Below are positions 36,813 through 45,927 of a DNA stretch of 64,000 bases, in pieces. Where the stretch lies: NCBI GenBank assembly GCA_036768475.1, contig DAIPMW010000001.1:372001-436000 (forward strand). Direction: 5' to 3'. Origin of the DNA: JAEUMD01 sp036768475 (GTDB lineage Bacteria; Pseudomonadota; Alphaproteobacteria; Rhizobiales; Hyphomicrobiaceae). The first letter of the stretch is position 1. Every line of letters starts with the position of its first letter. The notes below the pieces were generated by a model, which was given only the letters and a program-made list of their open reading frames with translations, searched no databases and was not told where the DNA came from. Position numbers and translations under genes: made by a program.

Positions 36813-37397
36813 ATGCCTCGCCTCTTTGTCGGTATCGAACTGCCCGAGGACATCCGCGATCTCATTAGCGACCTGGAAGCACCGCTTCCCGGCGTGCGCT
36901 GGATCGAAAGCGACAACCTGCACCTGACATTGCGATTCATTGGCGATATCGACAACCGTCAAGCGCGGGAGCTGGCAGATTTTCTCTCCGCAATCGAGGT
37001 TCATGCCTTCGAGATGCGTCTCAACGGTCTGGGCACGTTCGGTGGCAGGGAGCCGCGCACTCTTTGGGCCGGCGTGGCAGCAGGTGCCGAACTCGATGCG
37101 CTGGCACGCGCCACCGAACGCGCAGCGCGGGCGGCCGGCCTGAAGCCGGAGAGCCGTAATTTCAAACCACATATCACCATCGCCCGGCTCAACAAGCCGC
37201 GCATCGAGGCGCTGACACGATTCCTGACGCACCACGGACATTTCTATAGCGCTCCGTTCGTGGTCAGTCGGTTCGTGCTCTTTTCGTCGAAACCAGTGGT
37301 AGGCGGCGGACCCTACGTGGTCGAGGAGGCCTATCCCCTTTCAGGCGCCGCGTGGGAAGCCTATGACCAGAGCCCAGCCGACGGCGGCAATGCCTAG
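36813..37397 (+). CDS. thpR: RNA 2',3'-cyclic phosphodiesterase (ThpR/LigT-like)
   Basis: A 194-aa 2H phosphoesterase. Both catalytic HxT motifs are present: HLTLRFIGD (about 45-53) and HITIARLNKP (about 117-126). The N-terminus MPRLFVGIELPEDIRDLI is canonical. The enzyme opens 2',3'-cyclic phosphates on RNA and was first described as a 2'-5' RNA ligase. Its TAG stop (37395-37397) is the first triplet of a family B repeat. Confidence 0.92.
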   Translation: MPRLFVGIELPEDIRDLISDLEAPLPGVRWIESDNLHLTLRFIGDIDNRQARELADFLSAIEVHAFEMRLNGLGTFGGREPRTLWAGVAAGAELDALARATERAARAAGLKPESRNFKPHITIARLNKPRIEALTRFLTHHGHFYSAPFVVSRFVLFSSKPVVGGGPYVVEEAYPLSGAAWEAYDQSPADGGNA

Positions 37398-37450
37398 AGC
37401 ATGTTTAGCTGAAATGTGCAGCGGTTCGTGCCGCTGAGCGCTGTCGACTT
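37395..37450 (-). repeat. Family B hairpin repeat between convergent genes
   Basis: TAGAGCATGTTTAGCTGA starts at 37395 and matches the reverse complement of the copies at 58474 and 60757; similarity runs through TGTGCAGC and then decays. It fills the whole gap between thpR and the DUF2865 gene. Its first TAG is the thpR stop, and the DUF2865 stop (complement of 37451-37453) lies at its other edge. Confidence 0.75.
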
Positions 37451-38377
37451 TCAGCGCGCGTCTCCGGGCCAGACATGTTTTTGCGGCTGGCCAAAACCGA
37501 AAAGACTGCCCAGTCCAAAGCCGGTAAAGGCACCGGCGTTCGATGTCGACTCGCGCGCCGGCTGAGCAGGATTGGGTGCCCGCAAAGCTGGCGGCTGGAA
37601 TCCCTCTTCGCGCTGGTTGAGCGCAGCGGTGCGTTCACGGCGGGCGGGTGGCGCGATCCGCGCCTGCCCAACCTGATGGGCGATGAGAGAATCATCGTGT
37701 CGAGACTCGCTGGCCGCAACGATCTGATTGGCGTCGTCGGCATCGTCTTCTGTCTCGCGCACGGGTTGAGAAAACGCGTTCGGCTTGCCCTCCAGATCAA
37801 TGTCGCTGGCGGCCAATTGCCTCATTTCCTGTTGTGCTTCTTCCAGCGCGTACTTGAAGTGACGCTGGCGCTCAGACGACGACCACGGCGGTGGTCGGCA
37901 GGTGCAGCCGGGGCGCAATACCTTTCTGTAAGCGAATGCCGTGTCCAACGCATCATAACGGCGGCCCGTCAGGTCGATCATCGCAGCCATGTCGGGATCG
38001 CCCTTGGCGTAGCTGTAGAACAGGCGTGAGTCGCTACCGCACGTCGCCTTGCAGCGGGCGTTGTCGGCGCTCAGGTTGCGTGCGCTCGTGCTGTGAGAGA
38101 GCGGAAAGTAGTAACCGTCACACGTGCGCACACAGACCGTACGAACCGTGCCGGATGCATGTGGCTGGGTCTCCGCTTCGGATCGCAAGACGGCGCGCGC
38201 CTGCGGCATCTGGATCGGCGCGCGATAACTCGGCATCGGCGGCGGCAGCTGCGATTGCTCCTCTTTCGAGGAACCAAACCCGAACAGCTTTTCCAGAAAT
38301 GATTCCGCGCTGGCGGAGGCGGTAACCGGCAGCGAGAGCAGAAGGGCAAGGATACAGACGCGGAATATCGGCGGCAT
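37451..38377 (-). CDS. Secreted DUF2865 protein, copy 1
   Basis: A 308-aa protein with an N-terminal signal peptide (MPPIFRVCILALLLSLPVTASASA). The DUF2865 core follows at about 75-175: VCVRTCDGYYFPLSHST, NARCKATCGSDSRLFY, and VLRPGCTCRPPPWSSSERQR. The cysteine pattern suggests disulfide bonds. The C-terminal third is low-complexity and hydrophilic. Function of the family is unknown; it is common in Hyphomicrobiales. ATG at 38377 begins at the signal peptide; an earlier in-frame start adds 33 Arg/Pro-rich residues. Its paralogue lies 205 bp upstream on the same strand. Confidence 0.82.
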   Translation of the reverse strand: MPPIFRVCILALLLSLPVTASASAESFLEKLFGFGSSKEEQSQLPPPMPSYRAPIQMPQARAVLRSEAETQPHASGTVRTVCVRTCDGYYFPLSHSTSARNLSADNARCKATCGSDSRLFYSYAKGDPDMAAMIDLTGRRYDALDTAFAYRKVLRPGCTCRPPPWSSSERQRHFKYALEEAQQEMRQLAASDIDLEGKPNAFSQPVRETEDDADDANQIVAASESRHDDSLIAHQVGQARIAPPARRERTAALNQREEGFQPPALRAPNPAQPARESTSNAGAFTGFGLGSLFGFGQPQKHVWPGDAR

Positions 38378-38582
38378 CGGCAATCTCTTGGGGCGCAATC
38401 GATGCGCTGACGCTGCGGGATGAAGAATCCGTGGATGGCAGAGCGGGCTTGTCCAATCGCGGGCCAGGCGGCGCATGATGCGTCACACATGGCAAACAAA
38501 GTCTGAACAGATCTGCGACAAGTCGCCATTTGCGCGCGTCGACCGCTCGGGCATTTGGCGCAACTGCGTAGCGCAAAACTTT

Positions 38583-39851
38583 TCAGAAGAAGTTGCGTGC
38601 GAACGTATCGCGTGCCGATGTTCCGCGCGGCGCACCATATGCATTGGGTCCGATGCCCCAAATGGCCCGCGCCGCAAGCCCGCGCGGAATACGTTGTCCC
38701 AGGCCGGCATCATCGACGGTCAGTTGCCTGGACGGCCGACGCATCCCGTCCTGGGGGATCGCCTTCCTGTCGCCCGTCACGCCGGACATGACGCGATTGC
38801 CTTCGTTGTCGCCTGTCCTGGGTCTGGTGGGCAGGGGAGGCGTCGCATCCAAACCGGCGGATCGGTTGGTGCGGTTTCCAGGGGAAAAATTGCGCGGTGT
38901 CTCCTGCGCGGTTTCCAGAGCTGCAATTTCCATTTCCGGAGACAGCGTACGGACATCCACCGGCGCTGGAGCCTGCCTTGCGATCGCTGCCGCAGGACCC
39001 AACGAACGCGCCCTGTTCGGCCGAAACGAATTCTCTTTCTTCGCTGCGGCAGGGCTGCTCGGAACCGGCGTCATCTGCGATGGCGATTCGTCATCAGCAT
39101 CTGTCACTCTGCTGCGAAGCGACGCCAGCTCGGTGGTATCAACCGCCTTGCCAGCGGCAATGTCCGCCTCAAGTGCATAAAGCCGATGGCGCACCCGCGA
39201 TGCAGCCTCCCATGGCGCGGCCCTGCATGAGCAGCCTGCAACGGGGCCGTGACGGAACTGAAAAGCGGTCGGCAACGCCACATACGAACGTCCCGAGCGA
39301 TCGCGCATCACCTCAGGACGGCCGCCCGGATTGGGGAACACGAAAAGGCGAACAGGCGACCCGCATCGCGCCGTGCATTGCGCTTCGTCCTTGGCGAAGT
39401 GATCGCGCGTCGTGGCAAAACTGATGGGAAAGTAAGCACCGTCACACAGGCGAACGCACACCGTCTTATAGGTCTGCCTGTCGCCGTGGTGCCACGGCGA
39501 GGCGTCATCTGTCACGATCCGTTCGACGGTCGCCATTTTCAATTCAGCGATTTCATCTTCGCTGAGACGCGCGAACAGCGCCGGCGCCGGACGGGCATGC
39601 AGGAAGGCGTCCGATTCGACGCTGACCGGTTCAGAGCCATTTTCGGGCGCCATGGAGTGCAGGACGCGGGGGATCGCGTCTGGCGACCGGACCCCGCCCA
39701 TGAGGGGCAGGGTCGCTAACGCTTCGATAGCGTGAGCCGCCGTCCGCGTATCTCTTGCCCCCAAAATCGCGATGCCGATGACGGCCGCGCCGATGGCTGA
39801 GACGTACGCAATCAGCGCCGCGAGTGCGTCAGGTCTCACCCAACCGCACAT
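38583..39851 (-). CDS. DUF2865 protein, copy 2, membrane-anchored
   Basis: A 422-aa paralogue of the neighbouring gene. One hydrophobic N-terminal segment (about 9-32, LIAYVSAIGAAVIGIAILG) could be an anchor. The DUF2865 core at about 120-220 repeats the spacing of copy 1: VCVRLCDGAYFPISFAT, EAQCTARCGSPVRLFVF, and VAGCSCRAAPWEAASRVR. The last 190 residues are Ser/Pro/Arg-rich and probably unstructured. ATG at 39851 is preferred over a TTG 11 codons upstream. Function unknown. Confidence 0.78.
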   Translation of the reverse strand: MCGWVRPDALAALIAYVSAIGAAVIGIAILGARDTRTAAHAIEALATLPLMGGVRSPDAIPRVLHSMAPENGSEPVSVESDAFLHARPAPALFARLSEDEIAELKMATVERIVTDDASPWHHGDRQTYKTVCVRLCDGAYFPISFATTRDHFAKDEAQCTARCGSPVRLFVFPNPGGRPEVMRDRSGRSYVALPTAFQFRHGPVAGCSCRAAPWEAASRVRHRLYALEADIAAGKAVDTTELASLRSRVTDADDESPSQMTPVPSSPAAAKKENSFRPNRARSLGPAAAIARQAPAPVDVRTLSPEMEIAALETAQETPRNFSPGNRTNRSAGLDATPPLPTRPRTGDNEGNRVMSGVTGDRKAIPQDGMRRPSRQLTVDDAGLGQRIPRGLAARAIWGIGPNAYGAPRGTSARDTFARNFF

Positions 39852-40065
39852 CTGGTATCGACGCGCCACCCTACTCACTCCCAACCTACGCGAACTCGCT
39901 ACCGCTCACTCGTCCGTGTCAAAATCCAACCACGCCGGCTCAGGCGGCTGCGCGCGAAATCAGACAACAGGCCAGTGATTTCTCGCGCAGATCGGCTTTG
40001 TGCTGCTTTTCCTCGATACGGCCCATCAGAAAACGTCTCGACGGCCAGCGAGTTCCATAGCCTAG

Positions 40066-40851
40066 CTAACGCGGCGCCAGCCGTATCGCTCCATCGAGCC
40101 TTATTCCGCATCCGTTCAGCATAACATTTTCAGAAATTTGAACGACGAGATGACCGAACTCGTCAGGGTCGCCAAGGCGGGTGGGAAACGGCACTTGTGC
40201 AGCCAGGGCCGCACGCGCATCGTCCGGCAGCGTATCGAACATCGGTGTGCCGAAGAGACCGGGGAGGATCGCCACCGCGCGGATGCCCTCGCGCGACAGG
40301 TCACGCGCCAACGGCAGCGTCATGGCCAACACGCCGCCTTTGGAGGCGGAATAAGCGATCTGCCCCATCTGTCCTTCGACAGCGGCCACCGACGATGTCG
40401 AGATGATAACGCCACGCTCGCCATCCCGACCGAGTGGCTCGAGCCCCATCATTCCCGCCGCGGACCTCGACGACATCAGGAATGTGCCAATCAGGTTAAC
40501 GTCGATGACCTTGCGGAACGACGCCAGGTCGTGGGCCTCGATACCGCCGGTCTCTCGGAGGCGACGGACCGACCGCTTGCCGACGACGACGCCGGCGCAG
40601 TTGACGAGGATGCGCTCCTGGCCAAAGCGATCACGCGATGCTGCGAGGGACGCATTGACGCTGTCCTCGTCAGAGACATTCGTCTTGAAGAATGCGCCGC
40701 CGACCTCCTTGGCGATCGCGCCGCCGGCCGCTTCGTTCAAATCGAAGATGGAGACGCGAACACCTGCGGCTGCCAGCCGTCGAACCGAAGCGGCGCCCAA
40801 ACCCGAAGCGCCGCCAGTGACGACCGCCGAAATCTTATCATTCAATTCCAT
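40066..40851 (-). CDS. SDR-family dehydrogenase (3-hydroxyacyl-CoA dehydrogenase type 2-like)
   Basis: A 261-aa short-chain dehydrogenase. The NAD-binding motif is VVTGGASGLGAASVRRLAAAG, and the catalytic Ser and YxxxK are in IISTSSVAAVEGQMGQIAYSASKGG. ILVNCAGVVVGKRSVRR and PFPTRLGDPDEFGHLVV are typical of the group that includes 17-beta-HSD10 / 3-hydroxy-2-methylbutyryl-CoA dehydrogenase. Fatty-acid or branched-chain acyl-CoA oxidation is the likely role. Confidence 0.87.
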   Translation of the reverse strand: MELNDKISAVVTGGASGLGAASVRRLAAAGVRVSIFDLNEAAGGAIAKEVGGAFFKTNVSDEDSVNASLAASRDRFGQERILVNCAGVVVGKRSVRRLRETGGIEAHDLASFRKVIDVNLIGTFLMSSRSAAGMMGLEPLGRDGERGVIISTSSVAAVEGQMGQIAYSASKGGVLAMTLPLARDLSREGIRAVAILPGLFGTPMFDTLPDDARAALAAQVPFPTRLGDPDEFGHLVVQISENVMLNGCGIRLDGAIRLAPR

Positions 40852-41081
40852 GTGTGCCCCATGAAAGCTCGATCTGTCGCGCCGTACATTTCAGATTCCG
40901 GCATGCCGCGGCTCTGATTACGCGGTGCAGCATGAACGCGTAAAGGGGTCATCTGAATATGAATTGTCGCATCCCGTGGTGTCGTTAACGGTTTGCGCCA
41001 CATGGAAACTACAAGACGATCGGACTATGGCGTTGGATTGCCACGGCTTGCGGATTGGACCGTGTGCGCGTGACGCTGATC

Positions 41082-42056
41082 TCAAAGCGTCAAGACAACC
41101 TTGCCCACCGCCTCACGGCGATCCAGGACGGCGATGGCAGCCGCGATCTCGGTCAGCGGGTATGTGCCATGAATTCGCGGCTTCAATCGTCCTTCGGCAA
41201 TCCAGGCCAGAACCTCTGACATGTTAGTGCGGTGCCCGGCCGGATCACGCTTGACGGACTCACCCCAGAAGACACCGAGCACATCGCAGCCCTTCAGCAA
41301 CACGAGATTCAAGGCGAGCTTCGGTATCTCTCCGGCTGCAAAGCCGACAACGAGGTAACGCCCCTGCCAGGCGATGGCGCGCAACGCAGGCTCCACATAA
41401 GGGCCGCCAACGCAATCGTAGACGACGTCCACGCCATTCGAGCCAGTGGCCTGTTTGAGCGCCGCCTTGAGATCGCCGGTCGCATAATCGATGAGGACAT
41501 CGGCGCCGTGGGCCTGTGCCACCGCCAGCTTCTCGGCCGAAGAGGCAACGGCAATGACGCGGGCTCCCAGCAGCTTGGCGATTTCTACAGCCGCAAGCCC
41601 TGCCCCACCCGACGCGCCCAACACCGCAACCGTCTCGCCGGGCTTCAAACGCGCGCGATCGCGCAGACCGTGGATCGCGGTTCCATACGTAATGGCGACG
41701 CCGGAAGCGACGACATCATCGACGCCATCGGGTATTGGGATGCAGGACGATGCGGGGACTGCCACCTGTTCGCGCGCACCGCCCCAACCCAAATAACAAG
41801 TGACACGTGTCCCCGGGCCGATGTTCTCGACACCTGCACCGACCGTCTCGACGACGCCAGCAATCTCGCCCGACGGCGAGAATGGCAGCTTGGGCTTGTG
41901 CTGGTACTTGCCGCGCGTGATCAGCGTATCGAAGAAATTCAAAGCCGCAGCGCGTACACGGATGACCACCTCGCCGAAAACCGGTTGCGGAGGCGGTACC
42001 TCCTCAATAACGAGGGCTGCCGGACCATCAAGGCTCTTGCAGAGCGCTGCCTTCAT
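41082..42056 (-). CDS. Zinc-independent NADPH:quinone oxidoreductase family protein
   Basis: A 324-aa medium-chain dehydrogenase/reductase. The quinone-reductase branch is shown by AALNFFDTLITRGKYQHKPKLPFSPSGEIAGVVE and the nucleotide-binding AVLGASGGAGLAAVEIAKLLGARVIAVASS. Zinc-binding cysteines of alcohol dehydrogenases are absent. It lies downstream of the SDR gene on the same strand, 230 bp away. Substrate unknown. Confidence 0.9.
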   Translation of the reverse strand: MKAALCKSLDGPAALVIEEVPPPQPVFGEVVIRVRAAALNFFDTLITRGKYQHKPKLPFSPSGEIAGVVETVGAGVENIGPGTRVTCYLGWGGAREQVAVPASSCIPIPDGVDDVVASGVAITYGTAIHGLRDRARLKPGETVAVLGASGGAGLAAVEIAKLLGARVIAVASSAEKLAVAQAHGADVLIDYATGDLKAALKQATGSNGVDVVYDCVGGPYVEPALRAIAWQGRYLVVGFAAGEIPKLALNLVLLKGCDVLGVFWGESVKRDPAGHRTNMSEVLAWIAEGRLKPRIHGTYPLTEIAAAIAVLDRREAVGKVVLTL

Positions 42057-42253
42057 GTAAAACCACCTGTCTCATATCGCTTTTTCGGTGTAGGCAGCAC
42101 AATGCTCCACCATAACAGCCGTGTGAGCCGGCCATCGCCGCCATCGCGCTGCGGCCGCTCAAAGCACGGCAGAAAGCAGAACTCGTCACATCTGTCGAGA
42201 CCGCCTGCCCGATGCAGCCTCGATCGATGTTCATTGCGAAAGGTTCCCATCAT

Positions 42254-42781
42254 ATGCAGCCCTCCAAGTGGCCCCCGACACCGCGCGGATATTTCGCGAT
42301 CGGCGCGGAGCGCATGTCGAAGGCGCTCAACCTGGGCAATCTCATGCGCTCGGCGCACGGTTTCGGTGCGAGCTTCACGTTCACCATCGGTGCAACCTAT
42401 CGCGCGCTGGAGGCGCAGGCGGACACGTCGAAAGGGCAATTGCACCTGCCGCATTACAACTGGTCGAGCCTGGAGGAGATGCAGCTGCCACAAGGTTGCG
42501 TGCTGGTCGGTATCGAACTCATCGACGAGGCCATCGACCTGCCAAGCTTCCGACATCCGCTGCGCGCAGCGTATGTGCTCGGGCCAGAAATGGGATCCTT
42601 GTCGCCGACATTGCTGGACCGCTGCCAACACGTGGTGAAGATCCCGACGCGGTTCTGTGTGAACGTCGCCATGGCAGGTGCGATCGTCATGTATGACCGC
42701 GTTCGCTCGCTCGCGCACTTCGCCGACCGTCCGCTGCGCGCAGGGGGCCCTCAAGCGCCAACCCTACGACGGCGCGATTAG
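42254..42781 (+). CDS. SpoU/TrmH-family RNA methyltransferase
   Basis: A 175-aa SPOUT-class protein consisting of the catalytic knot only. Motif 1-like KALNLGNLMRSAHGFGASFTFTIG corresponds to the N-x-G-x-x-x-R-x-A motif. GPEMGSLSPTLLDRCQHVVKIPTRFCVNVAMAGAIVMYDR corresponds to motifs 2 and 3 (G-x-E-x-x-G and P-x-x-x-x-S-L-N-V-x-x-A). In motif 3 the usual SLN is CVN, a deviation worth noting. An upstream ATG at 42212 would add 14 residues. Its TAG stop is the start of a diverged family A repeat. Confidence 0.85.
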   Translation: MQPSKWPPTPRGYFAIGAERMSKALNLGNLMRSAHGFGASFTFTIGATYRALEAQADTSKGQLHLPHYNWSSLEEMQLPQGCVLVGIELIDEAIDLPSFRHPLRAAYVLGPEMGSLSPTLLDRCQHVVKIPTRFCVNVAMAGAIVMYDRVRSLAHFADRPLRAGGPQAPTLRRRD

Positions 42782-42903
42782 AGCAGGTTTGATCTTGGTC
42801 GACTGAGATTGACCACCGCGGCCCGCTCAACTGCCTTATTCGAAGAGCTTTATTCACGCCGTCGCGGGAGGCTCAACACCGCGTCCTCTCAGCCGATCAT
42901 GCC
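42779..42903 (+). repeat. Family A repeat, diverged copy
   Basis: It opens TAGAGCAGGTTTGATC at the stop codon of the SPOUT gene and keeps the overall spacing of family A (CCCGCTC at about 42824; a second arm near GAAGAGCTTTATTCACGCC; ending CAGCCGATCATG). Both hairpins are degraded. Identification rests on order and spacing. Confidence 0.6.
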
Positions 42904-42989
42904 CCCGCGAAAAAATTCCACCGACGGGTGACATTGCGAACATGATTCGGCTATAGGTTTCACTCGCCTGAACGAGAACCGATGGAAAG

Positions 42990-43523
42990 ATGGACTATAC
43001 AAAGATGATTTCCCGGCCTGCGCTCCGTCGTCCGACCGTTGTACTCTCGATCATTGCCGCTGTTTTCTGTGCGTCGGCCACACAAGCAGCAAAGCTTGTC
43101 GATAAAGCTGGTGATTGGTCGATGTTTACACATGACGCAGCAGACAAGAAGATCTGTTTTATTGCGTCACAACCTTCGTCCAGCACGCCGAATGACGCAA
43201 AACGCGACCAGCCGTTCTTCTACATTTCGGCATGGCCCAAGGACGGCGTGAAGGCCGAGGTCTCGGTGCTGCTCGGTTATCCCGTGAAGAAGGGCAGCGA
43301 CGTGACGGTAACGATCTCGTCGAATACGTTCAAACTGTTTGCCCAAGGCGACAAGGCATTCGTCGCCGATCCAACCGAGGAACTCAAGCTCGTCGATGCA
43401 ATGAAGCGCGGCAGCACGATGGAAGTGAGCGCCACCGCCGAGGCCGGCTTCAACACGACCGACAAGTTCTCTCTTTCCGGTGTTACTGCCTCGATCAAGA
43501 ATCTCGACACCAAGTGCGAGTAA
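42990..43523 (+). CDS. Invasion-associated locus B (IalB) family protein
   Basis: A 177-aa exported protein. A signal peptide (hydrophobic core VVLSIIAAVFCASATQAA) precedes GDWSMFTHDAADKKICFIASQPSS, the diagnostic start of IalB-type proteins (GDW...C...), and VSVLLGYPVKKGSDVTVTIS. IalB was first linked to erythrocyte invasion in Bartonella, but homologues are ubiquitous in environmental alphaproteobacteria and their role is unclear. Two cysteines, one near each end of the mature part, could form a disulfide. Confidence 0.88.
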   Translation: MDYTKMISRPALRRPTVVLSIIAAVFCASATQAAKLVDKAGDWSMFTHDAADKKICFIASQPSSSTPNDAKRDQPFFYISAWPKDGVKAEVSVLLGYPVKKGSDVTVTISSNTFKLFAQGDKAFVADPTEELKLVDAMKRGSTMEVSATAEAGFNTTDKFSLSGVTASIKNLDTKCE

Positions 43524-43576
43524 GACGCGGAATACCGAGTCTTGCATTCCCTCACGATTGAGCGCCACCACAGCCT

Positions 43577-44266
43577 TCAGCGATGGCGCTCGCCACGTGG
43601 TGTACGCAGCTGAATGTAGAGCGCGCCTTCGCCGCCGTGGTGAAGGGCCGCTGCGGTGTAGCTCACGACAAGAGGGCGCAAGTCGGGCTCGGCCAGCCAA
43701 CGCGGAACGCTTCGGCGCAAGACGCCGCGCTCATCGCTCGCGTAGAATGGCATTCCAGCGGTGTCATCGCGATCTGGTGCGCGACCTTTCCCGGTGATTA
43801 CGAGAACCCAGCGCAACCCGCGGCCCTGACATCCGCCAAGGAACGATCGTAGTGCGCGATGTGCCTCGTCTTGGCGCATGCCGTGCAAGTCGAGCCGCGC
43901 CTCGATCTCGATCCGGCCGGACCGGATGCGGCGTACCGCCTTGCGCTCGAAGTCTGCCAAAGGCGGCATCTTGCGTGCCGCAGATTGAGCCGATGCTGGT
44001 TTGGATGTCTGAGCCGGCTTGCCGATACGACCCGCTGGTGCAGCCTCGGAAAGACTGGTCTCGTTTTTCAGCCGCTGCTCCAAACGACCTAGCGGCGCGT
44101 CCAGTTCATTCTCGATACCGCCAGCCGCTGTTTGCGGTATGCGCGGCTTTGCGCGGCGCGCTTTTCGTATCGAGCCTGCTACGTGATCCCAAAGCGCCTT
44201 GTCTTCGGCGCTGAGCTGCGGCCGTCGTGGCCGTTTTGGAGACGGCGGCGCATCGCGCGAACTCAT
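43577..44266 (-). CDS. Smr/MutS2-domain protein
   Basis: A 229-aa protein with a basic N-terminal half and a C-terminal Smr domain. The core motif LDLHGMRQDEAHRALRSFL (about 132-150) is followed by WVLVITGKGR (TGxG motif) and the terminal GGEGALYIQLR. Smr domains cleave or bind DNA or RNA structures. It overlaps mltA by 4 nt (ATGA), a pairing conserved in Hyphomicrobiales. ATG at 44266 is chosen on this basis; a longer reading adds 48 residues inside mltA. Confidence 0.9.
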   Translation of the reverse strand: MSSRDAPPSPKRPRRPQLSAEDKALWDHVAGSIRKARRAKPRIPQTAAGGIENELDAPLGRLEQRLKNETSLSEAAPAGRIGKPAQTSKPASAQSAARKMPPLADFERKAVRRIRSGRIEIEARLDLHGMRQDEAHRALRSFLGGCQGRGLRWVLVITGKGRAPDRDDTAGMPFYASDERGVLRRSVPRWLAEPDLRPLVVSYTAAALHHGGEGALYIQLRTPRGERHR

Positions 44267-45765
44267 TGCTTCGCCTGACGGATGGCCTGCCAGCCGCTCT
44301 TTGCTTCGATGATAAGCTCGCGCATGCTGGTGCGTGGAAGAAAAACGAAGAAATTGCCACGATGCTTGGTAATACCGGCACAGCGGCCAGCCTTGTCGCC
44401 GGAGCCGCAATAGATGTCACCGCGCTCCGGCCCGCGAATGGCCGAGCCGACGTCCTGTGCAATCATGAGGCGCTGAAAGGGACGTCTGTCAGGCGTGATG
44501 TGCGTGATGTCGGGTGCTGAAACATAGACCGGCGTACCGATTGCATGAAAGCGCGTATCGACCGCCAGACTGCGGAGCGGCGTCAACGGGATTTCGAGCA
44601 CGCCCATCGGGGCTTTGGCCTGTTCGCCTTCGAGCTCACGGAAGAAAACGTAGGATTGGTTCTGCCAGAGCACCTCGCGCATCTTGTCGGGATTCTTGCG
44701 CAGCCATTCCTTGAGGGCCTGAAGCGACATGCGATCGGCCGGGAACCAACCTTTGTCGATGAGGTAGCGGCCGATTGACGTGTATGGATGCCCGTTCTTG
44801 CCATCGTAGGTGACACGAACTTGCGTGCCGTCGGCCAGAGCGATACGTCCGGAGCCCTGAATCTGCATGAAGAAAACGTCGATCGGATCTTTCAGATAGA
44901 TCAACTCCAGCTTTTGGCCGGCAAGCGCGCCTTCCTCGATCTGCTGGCGCGTCGGATAGGGCTCGGATCCGCTGCCGGTCTTGCGGGCATGGGTCAGACT
45001 GTCTGCCTTGGCGCCACGCTCGGACTCGGCGACGAGATTGACTAGGTCTTTCGGACGCCTCAGCAGTGGTGTCGTGTAATTCGCGTCGCGCACGCGGGCA
45101 CCTTTGACGACCGGCTCGTAATAGCCCGTAAGCATGCCGTCGGGGCCATCGTGCACGATGCGATGGGGTGTGAAATGCGATTCTAAGAAGTCGCGGGCGA
45201 CCGCTTTCGTGGCTCTGGTTTTACCGGTGAGCAGCGCGCGGGCAGCCTCGCAGGCGCTCAGCAAACCCGGCGCAGGGGGTGTGCCACCGGTGCGGGCGCC
45301 GGAACGCACAGCGAAAAGCACGCGCTCGCACGACTTCGCGAACGTCTTCAGCGCCGCGAGATGGTCGTCGTTCGCCCAACCAGGCAATGCATCGAACGCA
45401 ACCGGGGTGAAGCTGAGGCTCGGACCGGGATCCGAATGCTCAGGTGTTTCGAGCGGCTTTTCGGACTGGGCTTGTGGCCTGCGTGCTTTTGAGACCTTGG
45501 GCATGTCGGACAGCGGTTTGAGGGTAGCTGCAGCGGCCTTGCCGGCGATGGATCTCTTGGCCGGCTCGGCTGTGACCTGGCCGGCAAGGCTCATTCCGGC
45601 CGCCGCGAGCAACGCCAAAAGAGCACCCGCGATTGCGCCGCGCAAGAGCCGAGTGTTCGAAGCTTGGGGGTCAACTGCGGCGCGCCCGGTGCCCCGCTCA
45701 TCGCGGGGTAAGTCATAGCACACGTGCAAACCCCGGCGGCCGCGGCCGTCCCAAGTTGCTGGCAT
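44263..45765 (-). CDS. mltA: Membrane-bound lytic murein transglycosylase A
   Basis: A 500-aa lytic transglycosylase that cleaves the glycan strand of peptidoglycan, leaving 1,6-anhydromuramyl ends. A transmembrane segment lies near residue 45 (GAIAGALLALLAAAGMSLAG), with a Pro/Lys-rich linker following. MltA blocks include LTGYYEPVVKGARV, DVFFMQIQGSGRIALADG, RVTYDGKNGHPYTSIGR and the 3D domain with LMIAQDVGSAIRGPERGDIYCGSG (catalytic Asp). ATG at 45765 has GGGGGAG 6 nt upstream. No lipobox is seen, so it is probably signal-anchored. Confidence 0.93.
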   Translation of the reverse strand: MPATWDGRGRRGLHVCYDLPRDERGTGRAAVDPQASNTRLLRGAIAGALLALLAAAGMSLAGQVTAEPAKRSIAGKAAAATLKPLSDMPKVSKARRPQAQSEKPLETPEHSDPGPSLSFTPVAFDALPGWANDDHLAALKTFAKSCERVLFAVRSGARTGGTPPAPGLLSACEAARALLTGKTRATKAVARDFLESHFTPHRIVHDGPDGMLTGYYEPVVKGARVRDANYTTPLLRRPKDLVNLVAESERGAKADSLTHARKTGSGSEPYPTRQQIEEGALAGQKLELIYLKDPIDVFFMQIQGSGRIALADGTQVRVTYDGKNGHPYTSIGRYLIDKGWFPADRMSLQALKEWLRKNPDKMREVLWQNQSYVFFRELEGEQAKAPMGVLEIPLTPLRSLAVDTRFHAIGTPVYVSAPDITHITPDRRPFQRLMIAQDVGSAIRGPERGDIYCGSGDKAGRCAGITKHRGNFFVFLPRTSMRELIIEAKSGWQAIRQAKQ

Positions 45766-45927
45766 GGTGGTCTCCCCCGAGCCCCGTCGATCCCGCGCGC
45801 CAGCCGCAGCTCTCCCTGTCGGGCCTGACAGACACGCAACGCCATACGCGCGCAGCGCCAAATTGCCGCACGCGTACACGTCTCTATCTGCAAATTAAAG
45901 CAGGTTCGCGGCGAGCGAAACCGCAGA

